Assembly (NCBI GenBank): GCA_021031095.1
Contig: JAGFVP010000118.1
Location: 1 to 64,000, forward strand
DNA length: 64,000 nucleotides
From: Bathelium albidoporum
Lineage: Eukaryota > Ascomycota > Dothideomycetes > Trypetheliales > Trypetheliaceae
Direction: 5' to 3'
Positions 55,461 through 64,000 of the stretch are shown piece after piece; within the stretch, counting starts at the first letter, position 1, and each line of letters opens with the position of its first letter. The notes beneath the pieces are model-generated. The model saw only the letters and a list, made by a program, of their open reading frames with translations, was not told the origin of the DNA and made no database searches. The position numbers and the translations under genes were made by a program.

Positions 55461-57279
55461 TACGTGCGCGGAACTAGACTGGACACTATTACTGAGTTAG
55501 TGAGTACGCCGTTCCAAGCGAGTTATGGGCCTAGATAATCAAGGCAAATGATTTGACGTACTCATTTACATTTGGAAGGCTGTGACTTGGTTTCGCAGAA
55601 GCTTTGGCTTTCGTTCTTATAAAGAATCATTTATTGATGTAGCTCTGAAAGCTGTGCGGCTGTACGAATCGTTGGCGGCATGACGCACGTGATGGCAACG
55701 CGGCAAAGTGTGAAATGCTAAATGTATACGTGAACAAAGACTCCAGGACGGCATCTACTGGCTTAGGCCAATACCCTAGCTCACGCCATAGCCCCTGATA
55801 ATCCCATTGTGCTGCCGTACCTAGAGTCTGAGTATTTTGCTAAAGTTAGAGCAGATCGTCGGAGCCACCGATGAATTCAAAGCTTACCACGGAGCAGCAA
55901 GCCAGGACCAAACAGCAAAGGCACCAGAGCTTCCTTCTCTTCGGAAAAAGCACCGCAGCAGGCACCTAAGCGAGCATCCCAGCAGGCATCGCAGCGATCA
56001 GCTCGCGAGCACCTCAATACGCATCTCGGCAAGCACAACAGGCGAAACATCAGTTAAAAGAACTAACGAAACAACTGGTGAAACAGCAGGCGGAATAGCA
56101 GACATGGCACAAGAGGCAGCGCAACAAGCAGCGCAACGGGTCTGGCTTTAGGTCTAGCAATAGGCCTAGTAGCAGGCGATGCAGGAAAGGATGTGGTGGT
56201 GCATATTGAATGGGAGGCTGCCTATAGAGCTATGATAGTCGCCTTTTATCAAGCGCTGATTTGTAGTAGAGATATTAGTTTTAGTACCGTTTCTATAGTT
56301 GAAATTGAAGCTACTCAGCTAGAGTGACTACCTTCGTCAGCGTACAAACACCTGGCATAATTTATTCTAGTCCCTTATTGGTAGATCTCTCTCGTCATCA
56401 CTGTAGCTGATGGAGCGCAAACAAAGGAGGTAAATTACACTAGCTAAGTTGAACTGAAGAACAGGAAGCGGTCAGCAGGGCGAACCTCTATAACTTCATA
56501 TTCTAGAGGTTCTCTGGCAGCTAAACAGTAACATCACCTGACCACGCGCACGGTGGTCCAGCAGCTGTGAGAGTATTCTCGGCAGCTGTGATAATATCAA
56601 CAGGTGAGCAGACGCGGCTTGTAGCACCTAATATTCAGCAGATACAGCTCACCATACGTTGTGTGCGCTCTCAATAGCCGTAGATCTCATAGTCGTGAAT
56701 AGACGCCCCTTGACACCGACAGAGAGCCGAGCTGTACCTCTGAGGTTCCTCAGCCTTGCGATGGACGGCGGATGATATGGAGAGGAGTGGTAATGCCGTA
56801 AAGTCCGCTGTCGTGGTGATTGTTCAGTGTTTTAGCTACGACGTACTGTTAAGACAAACATCTATTTACTACAGTCATAATACAATCCATATAATGCGTT
56901 ACTGTGACATTGTTCGAATGGAAATGTTGCAAATCACAATTAAAAATCCTAATTCTCCTTCGCTAAAATACTCTATAGTCACCTCTGCAGAAATGCATTT
57001 ATTTTCGATGTATATATACTTATTGCTTGCCTTGACCCTCTATGAACTAAAATAATAGGTAATTGAATAAGTGTCATCAAGGTGCCTGATCTTGAGAAAT
57101 GTAACACGACCTGTATTATGCCCTAGACAAATTAGGTCCATGTGAATTACTGAGCAGGACGGTCGATAATTAGGAGGAAGCCATAAGATATCTCGACGGT
57201 TAAGCGAGATCCACTCTTCTCATATAGACACGCAAGGGAACTGCACGTTTTGAAGTGATTACGATGCTAGAGAAAGTGA
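55461..57279. other. degraded spacer with a Gln/Ala-rich remnant
   Basis: At 55837-56330 the plus strand shows Gln-, Ala- and Arg-rich protein-like fragments in more than one frame, for example KRASQQASQRSAREHL, QAKHQLKELTKQLVKQQAE and GLALGLAIGLVAGDAGKD, separated by stops. It looks like the remnant of a repetitive or transposon-encoded protein. 56330-57279 is AT-rich and without supported features. Confidence 0.4.
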
Positions 57280-60028
57280 AGACAAAGGAATGTCTCCTCG
57301 GTCAATATAGAGACACTGCCCGTCTGGCGAGAAGTCCACTGCGCTGACCCAACGAGAATAACCCTCTAGTATGCTGCGACAAGTCCCAGTCGCTGCCTAA
57401 CATAGCCGTATTATTTTATCACCAGATGCTGATGTCCTCAACTGTCCGTCTGGCGAGAAAGCTACCGTGTTAACAAAATCAGAATGACCCTCCAGTATGT
57501 TGTGATAAGTCCCTTTAGTTATCATCTATAGCCGTATTGTTGTTTCATAAGATGCTGATTTAACCAGCTGCCCATCTGGTGAGAAGGCGACTGCGCCAAC
57601 CGTACGAGAATGACCCTTCAGTATCCTGAGACATGCCCCAGTGGCTGCCTCCCACAGTCGTATTGTCTCATCACCAGATGCTGATGCAATCAGCTGGCCG
57701 TTTGGCGAGAAGACCGCCGTTGTAACGGAACCGGAATGGTCCTTCCGCGTGTTATTCCAGTGCATATGTCTTTCTGATACCATCTTAATCCAAAGTAACA
57801 CTTGGCCCTCGAAGGTCCGCTATATTAGACTCGCCTCTGGCGAGAACGTTAATGCAGAGTAATAGATCTGCAGTGGAGAATTTGCGAGGATATGCTCATA
57901 CGGCAGCACGAGCTGCTTGGCATCTTAAAGAAAGCTTGAAAAAACACTTCCAAATGGCTGCGTTGCATCTGAGCATAGCATCAAGACAAAAAAATCGGAA
58001 AGATATTATATCTACAAGTATCAGGAGGCTGTCATGTAATTAAATACATCTCTCCAACTCTTTTACAAGGCTTAAGGCTTCGAGCAATGAAGAAGGTGCT
58101 TTTGGAGAAAGAGGTACGTCGCGTCTCCATTAATGATGTATTGCTTACTCTGCTCGAGATGATTGACCTAGTGACGACCCGCGTACTGCAGTGCGGGCGT
58201 GTCAAGGATACGCAAGCTGCTTATTAAGGAAGGCGTATATGCAGCGCGAATTTGTGCCGAAAAGAGGCATATAACACGAATCAATAGTCGGAGACCCCTC
58301 AGCGGATATCACAGCCGAATTCAGAAGGATGAGATAAGGGCTAGGAACAGCTGTTGAATTGTGTATATAAACAGCTCAGATCCCGTAGAGATTGAATCAA
58401 CATGGTGCTTCAGAACTGTGGTCTTTGACAGGGCGACAGATTACTGGCAATTGTCCTCTCGTAGATTTTGTCCCTTAAGACCCGAGGTCATGAGAGGCTG
58501 TATATATTCTGATAGAGGCCGCTTGGTCCAGACATGAGCTCAAGGCAGTGAAATGCGAGCCGCTTATGTGTGCTTTTCTCGTCTATCCAGAACCGGCTCT
58601 GCCCCCGTCTTTAGGGGTTAATAAGGAATTCGCGAAAGGACAAATGTAACGGTGTAATAGGAACGTCCTTGCTGTTAGAAATATTGAGAACGGAGTGTAA
58701 AGAGTCCAGCCTATATTGAATGTCCTCTTATGAAATTGGGAGAAGGTATACGAGTGAGATAGTAGAAAGCGGATTCTTTAGAATCATAATACTATTTATG
58801 AGTTCTTGGAACGCGTGAAGCCACGTTTCCTCATCTTCCTCCTGTTCAAAGAGCAGCTGATCTAAAATAGGGAAATAGGTCCGCTCCAGCTGCGGAAAGG
58901 TGGTACACTAGAACCTTGATTAAGGATTCCTTAGGATTAAGTCCTCTCGTGCTAATATATCGACATACTGTGGCGGTATAGATAAATACCGGCACAGCTA
59001 GCTTAACCAAGGCCGAAATCTCGTGTTCTGCTGGGTAATCTGAGGACAGCAGGCGCTTCTTTTGTATTATACCAAGCTTACGCTCCAGGAAGAGATGTAT
59101 GTCATGCTTAATTATACTTCTGGTTACTTCATGAAGAACTAGATCTTGATACGTACCATTTGGCATCTCCTTAAAGCCTAGACGAATGAGGAGCTCTAGC
59201 CGGCTAATTAATACGGCTCGTGATGGCACCGGTTGACTATCCTTTGTCCGAGCAAGTAGTTGAAGGATCACTCGAATGTCTTGCTCCTAATTGGATATTA
59301 GTGGCTAATAATTGAGCAATCATCCGCGCAATTGTAGATTTTCCTCTGCCAGCCATGCCACTTAATCAAAACAAAGGTTTGCCGTCCTTCTTGTTCGCCC
59401 AACTTGTAATCATATTTAGCAGCGCGGTATGAGTGTTTGCTAGATATTGCGGTGTGTGTTCTTCAGTGTGGGAGTTATAAGAAGCGCCTGTTGTAATAGG
59501 TTATTTGGTAAGATCTAACTTCTCGCTTATATCGGAAATAAGAATTTTATACAGTTGGTAAGACGCTGCCTTTGTATACGTTAGATTTGGGCGTAGAGGC
59601 TTACGTCTGATTAACTTGGAGCGCCAAGCCGAAGGTCTGCTTGTAATTTTCCAAGATCAAAAAAACCTTGTCTACCTGCTTGCTCGTGAACGGCTATTTA
59701 AGAGCACGCACGCTAGTCCAGCTCATGGCTTTGTGGGTCTTCCCCGGCTCCGGCTCCAGCTTTGCCTTGAGATCTTGTAGCTCCCGAAGGCATCGGCTGG
59801 TTTGGTCAAGCAGATCATGAGTGGTAGAGAGACGCGTCGTGTCCTGTCTGTCGAGGAGCTGCTTGATCGTCTCTAAGATGTGCTTGATGTCGCCAAGCTT
59901 TCTCTGCACGCGTTCGATATCATCCTTCGCGTCTCTGATAGCGGTAAGTACTGGGAGCAGAGTGCAATGACCTTGGCTGATATGTCGATTACGACAATGA
60001 CGCTTGCTGCGCTCGAAAGACCGTCCAT
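57280..60028 (-). pseudogene. NLR pseudogene: STAND N-terminal domain, NACHT, WD40
   Basis: In minus-strand order the region shows all parts of a HET-E/NWD-type NOD-like receptor. From ATG at 60028: MDGLSSAASVIVVIDISAKV, then a frame change near 59945, then IRDAKDDIERVQRKLGDIKHILE, the fungal STAND N-terminal domain. At 59360-59480 the pre-NACHT and Walker A read EHTPQYLANTHTALL, WANKKDGKPLF-stop-LSGMAGRGKSTIARMIAQLLA. The frame then jumps near 59278 directly to the NACHT middle (IRVILQLLARTKD, LHEVTRSIIKHDIHLFLERKLG, ALVKLAVPVFIYTATVCRYI). Walker B and about 100-150 residues are therefore missing. A degenerate linker ends SPLQIYYSALTFSPEASLI. WD40 repeats follow at 57800-57290 (VTTAVFSPNGQLIASASGDETIRLWEAATG split over repeats, VGAVAFSPDGQL). 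Many stops and shifts make it clearly dead. Intact relatives sense non-self and trigger cell death. Confidence 0.88.
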
Positions 60029-60668
60029 ACTACGATGTCTGGAGTAGGGAAAATATATACTGGTAGACGAGGAGTCGTATGTAATTATAGGTCGACTGAG
60101 CAGCGAAGTCGCTCTCGGACTTTGAGGATCTATCGTCAGCTGCACAAGGCTGACAGAAATACTGCAACTCATCATCAGCTGCGCAAGGCTGGGACAACAG
60201 GTACAGCCAAGCGCCGGATTATCACGATTGTGGATGGGGATTTGCCAAAATAAAGGGCATACTGTGCCACAATGCGTATCTCGCCATAAAGACGAACATT
60301 GTTATGATAAATCTCTGATTTGCTACGTCAGATGGCCCACCATGTACAGTTCCGCTAATATTTCCTGAAAGATAAGATAACTATCAAGCCTGGATAGGCT
60401 GTGTAGGTCACGTGCCCAACAGCCAGGTAAACAGGGTGGCTTCATGACCTCAGGCATGACAGTCAGCATCTATCTCCGAGCGAGATACCAAGCTATGGTT
60501 GATAGAAACACGGAGTCAATTGTCTGTTTAGATTGGATCTCAGGTTGAGCTGAGCACGGTGCCCTCACAAACCATCCTTCGCCCAAATCAGACTGCTCCT
60601 TTCCCAGGATCCACACTACCGGGAGACCATTGGCCAATGCCATTAAAGCAGGAAATGTTTCTATAGAC
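60029..60668. other. intergenic between NLR pseudogene and SPX gene
   Basis: 0.64 kb, no coding frame supported. It should hold the 3' region of the SPX gene. No repeat stands out. Confidence 0.45.
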
Positions 60669-63600
60669 TCATATATTTTCCTGTGCTACACTCTCCGTCT
60701 CCAGACCTGTGAGTCCCTTCCGGATCGCTAGCACGCTGTCGACAATAACAGCATCTATGCCCTCTTTCACTTGCAGCTATTTCTCAGCGTTAGCATAAGA
60801 ACATTGTAGAGGTACGGTATATATGAACTCACCTTCACATTCTCCGGATCATTATTATGCGTCCCATACGTCACACACACCAACCCACTCTCCTTCACCA
60901 CCTTCACCAACCTCGGACACTGCACCAGCGGCTCCGCCGCACTCACCACACCCAACAAATTCCATCTCACCGCAAACCTAATCGCCTCCTGCAGGCTACC
61001 CGCACGGATATCACCCGCCGGCGTTGCGCCCGCATCGGTGAGGAACAGGATCGGAATCGACGGCTGCTTGAGCGACAAGAGGATACATATCTCCGGGTTA
61101 AACGAGGAGAAAATGATGTTGCGCCCACCACCCAAGTCATAGACTTTGGCGAGGACGGTGTCAACGAAGGAGTTCAGCTCGACGGCGTACGTGTCCATCT
61201 CCTGCTCCTCGGACTGGAAGAGCATCGGGTACTTCATCTCGATGTTGAATCCGACCGACTCCGGCAGCCGCTTGAACATCTCCTCGAGCGTGGTGAAGGG
61301 CGCTTTGATCGAGTGGCCGCGGCTGTTGCCTTTAAAGCCCTTGGCCTTGAAGTCGCGCGTGTGCTTCATGCGTTCACTGAGGCCGGTGGTGTAGTTTTCT
61401 TCAGACATGCCTGCGGAGAAGGACTGGCGACGCCGGGTGGTGCCGAGGGTGGAGCTGCTATTTGCATTAAGTGCGATGTCCGCAAGAGGCTGGATGTGAG
61501 ATTGGTTCGGCGCGTTTCCACTACCGACATGAAGGAATTGCTCAAGAGTAAGCGTATGGACGGGAGCATCGATGCCAGTCTCGCTGACGAGGAAGTCGTG
61601 ATAAATGACTGGTACAAGATCCTTGGTCATCTGTACGTCAAATTCCACGTAGGATGCGCCCAGATTTGCGGCGGCAATAAAAGATTGTATGGTGTTTTCG
61701 CCGAGCTGCAGCGATTTGCGTGCGCCAACATTCTTTCCTAAACCTCTGTGTCCAATGACCATGGTAGAGGCCATCTTCTTCCAGTAGGTATGTTCTTCCG
61801 AAATGGTCATGTTCGGATGACTAAATGGCGTGACAATGAGGAAGTTGAAGTTGACCGACCCGATAACCTCAAGCGTAGATGCGGCAACAATGGGAATGCT
61901 TACATCTGCATGAAGAGAGCTACGCTTAGAGCCGATATTGGTGCGCAAACTGGACAGGAGGGCAACACCACGCCCGATGACATTAGTCCTAACACCCGCG
62001 TACGTGGGAACAATGTCGAAGAGCAGCTTGACTTTTGAGAGATCCGGCGCAGTGAAGGCCACAGGATCCGTACTAACGTTTTCTTGCACGGGCAGGTCAA
62101 TGACAGTTGGCTCTCCCGAAGCACCGGACGCCGATATAACCACTGAAAGAGCTGTATCGAGCTGAGTAGCGTGTGCGTCTGCCAGAGGAATTTGGTCCAG
62201 TTTTATAGGATTCACTTCCTTGCGACTGTCCATCGACCCTAAGCTGACTAATACCATGGAGTCTTTGGTGAGATAGCGATGTCCAAAGGTTTTCACGGGT
62301 TCGGACGCGGCATAAGTGGCTCTCTTATGGCCCTTGGTAGAACCGATCGGACGTACGTCGGGAGATCCAGACTTTGGCGACGAAGGTAAAGAAGGGCCAG
62401 AGTCTGGGGCATCCCTAGGCGGAGTTGTGAACTCGGCTAACCGGCGCGATATATTCATGTTGCCTCTTAGTGCGGCATGCTCTTTGGCCGTCCATCCAGA
62501 GGAGTCAACTCGTTCAAGATTGGCGCCAGCAGCAATCAACTGCTCGACGATAGATGCGGAGCCTTCGACGCAAGCAATGAATAGTGGAGTCCAGGAAAAT
62601 GTATTTTCAGCAATCTCCAAGTCTGCCTTTTGTGATTCGGTACCACTGATGAGAATCTGAGCGCAATGGTCATGTTCAAAGCGCGCCGCAATGTGTAGAG
62701 CCGTCTCGCCCTGGGTATCTTGGTAATTGATGTCGACGCCTGCGTCAACTAAAAGTTGAACAATCGCTACATAGTTGGACTTGGTAGCTAGTGCAAGAGC
62801 AGCACCTGATCGCGCAATATCTTTGCGAGTGGCTTCTCTGTCTGGTTGAACGCCCCGCCAGCATTCTGCATCAAGAAGGGCTCTTGTAGTAAAGACATGA
62901 CCTCCAATGACGCTTAGATGGAGGGGTGCGTACCCTTCGGAGTCTTGCCACTGAGGAGCATCAATCCCCTCGGAAACTTCGAATTGACCCCAGTCTTGCA
63001 TGTGTTTAATAATCTCCTGACAGATTATCGCAACACCATACTGAGCTGCATAGTGTAGTGGAAGACGGCCATAGGCATCTCGAGCTTGCAGGGCCGATCT
63101 CTGTTGTGGACGCAACTGATCCAACAGATAGACCAGAAGCTGAACAGCATCGTCACTTTGATCCAGCGATTTTTCGCTCGCTGGGGGCGTGATCAAATGC
63201 GGCGGAGGGAGTTGAATAGGGGACTCGGCTGGCAAGACAAATTTGGTTGACTCCAAAGCGATTTCGCTCGGTGAGCCCCCACCATGCTGACTCTCGAGTG
63301 ATTTGGTTCGCCCGGTCGCAATGACAAGACGGTGGATACAGTTGCGCTGGTTGAGATCGTCGTCTTCATCCAGTGTATCGATATCTCTGAGTAGTCTATC
63401 AATGCAGCCGTTCGATCTGCAGGATATTGAGCGCTGCAGCAGGTTTAGCAATAAAGCTTGGGGAGGCGCGGTGGCATTCTGGCTCTCTTGCGAAGCCTCG
63501 AGGAGAACCTCTGTTAGGATGGGAACATCGTCGCTACGTATAGCTCGGTCCACTGTGTCCAGTAGGTCCTTTGGAAGGCTAACGATTGCTTTCGAAGATA

Positions 63601-64000
63601 CTCTCTTCAAGGATGCCGAGGACTGAACGGAGCCGGCGTCATCAAAGACCTTAGTCTCTCCCAGACCAGACAACCAGTCATTGACGTCATTCAAATCTTT
63701 CGAAAGTTGGCCATGGGAAGCAAAAGGCCTAGTATCGACCTTTGTTTGGAGGTATCTCTCCTTCGCATTGGACCCGGGGATCTTCTTATCAAGCTTCTTT
63801 GTGATTTTGATGAAGCCGCGACGATTGACCTCGCCAAACCACTGCAGCTTCCTCAACTGTCCGCGGAGTTCCAGCAGCGCGCCCATCAAATCTTCCGCTT
63901 CGTCTCTGTCGATGCCATCCAGGTGTTGTTTGGTATCGCCATACCGCTCGTGCAAGAGCTTCAGTCTGCGCGAGCTATCCCCGTATTTCTTGTTGTAAAA
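60669..64000 (-). CDS. SPX-ankyrin-GDPD protein, NUC-2/PHO81 or GDE1 type (5' partial)
   Basis: A long exon runs from the window edge (64000) to 60833. A 56-nt intron (GTGAGT, 60832-60777) and a final exon 60776-60669 follow. At least 1091 residues are present and the start is outside the window. From the edge: the SPX domain C-terminal part (FYNKKYGDSSRRLKLLHERYG, VNRRGFIKITKKLDKK with the basic patch that binds inositol pyrophosphates); ankyrin repeats at about 63150-62450 (GRLPLHYAAQYG, GYAPLHLSVIGGH, GETALHIAARFEH, WTPLFIACVEGS); a beta-rich linker. A GDPD domain covers 61760-60670, with VIGHRGLGKN, ENTIQSFIAAANLGASYVEFDVQ and VIYHDF. The catalytic His/Glu/Asp residues appear kept. NUC-2/PHO81 relays phosphate status to the PHO85-type kinase; GDE1 hydrolyses glycerophosphocholine. 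The architecture fits both. The length is closer to NUC-2. Confidence 0.93.

Noticed and set aside
60857..61741. Long plus-strand frame (294 codons) opposite the GDPD domain
   Set aside because: It is His/Arg/Leu-rich antisense of a well-supported coding exon and has no domain.
1..64000. tRNA, rRNA or CRISPR features
   Set aside because: I saw no convincing tRNA A/B boxes with a cloverleaf, no rRNA-like sequence and no regularly spaced repeats; a covariance-model scan could not be run.

Overview
The window is nuclear DNA of a filamentous ascomycete (Pezizomycotina). The evidence is the short introns (mostly 44-132 nt with GTAAGT/GTATGT-type donors), monocistronic genes on both strands, and families such as VAC8, CSL4, FAM50/XAP5, a SPX-ankyrin-GDPD phosphate-signalling protein, a SAT4-type rhodopsin-like protein, HET, a fungal NLR and MUP1-like permeases. 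The class cannot be fixed from sequence alone; Leotiomycetes is a guess. All reading frames, splice sites and families below were worked out by eye. No database search was run.

Layout. 1-19.4 kb is mostly housekeeping and conserved: a HAD phosphatase (5' end outside the window), a small hidden gene with one nonsense codon, a small membrane protein, a FAM50/XAP5 nuclear protein, a protein kinase, an Ada-type zinc/HTH regulator, a conserved unknown, VAC8 and exosome CSL4. A 3.4 kb gene-empty stretch lies at 9.4-12.8 kb. From 20 kb to 60 kb the region looks accessory. It alternates intact conserved genes (a proline-rich glycine-zipper protein, a secreted aspzincin-like protease, a conserved unknown with an 8-nt first exon, a fasciclin membrane protein, an ethanolamine kinase with a 17-nt micro-exon, a SAT4-type protein and two amino-acid permeases) with decayed or lineage-specific genes. 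The decayed ones are a PLAT-like/papain-like pseudogene, an ankyrin pseudogene, a HET-domain pseudogene next to two short inverted-repeat elements, and a full-length but wrecked NLR (STAND N-terminal domain, NACHT, WD40). The lineage-specific ones are a PD-(D/E)XK-like gene, a CorA-like protein without the GMN motif, and a kinase whose C-terminal domain carries two nonsense codons. The right edge returns to a core gene, a NUC-2/PHO81/GDE1-type SPX-ankyrin-GDPD protein.

How they may work together. No operon-like cluster is present. Vacuole inheritance (VAC8), RNA decay (CSL4), phosphate sensing, phospholipid synthesis and amino-acid uptake are independent core functions. The coherent theme of the middle 40 kb is a graveyard of self/non-self recognition and signalling genes (HET, NACHT-WD40, ankyrin, accessory kinase). 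Several of their stop codons are one C:G-to-T:A transition away from sense, which would fit RIP-like decay but is not proven here. The best candidates for novel biology are the intact PD-(D/E)XK-like gene beside the inverted-repeat elements, the PLAT-like/papain-like gene, and the accessory kinase with a CxCxxC motif and a duplication-prone C-terminal domain.
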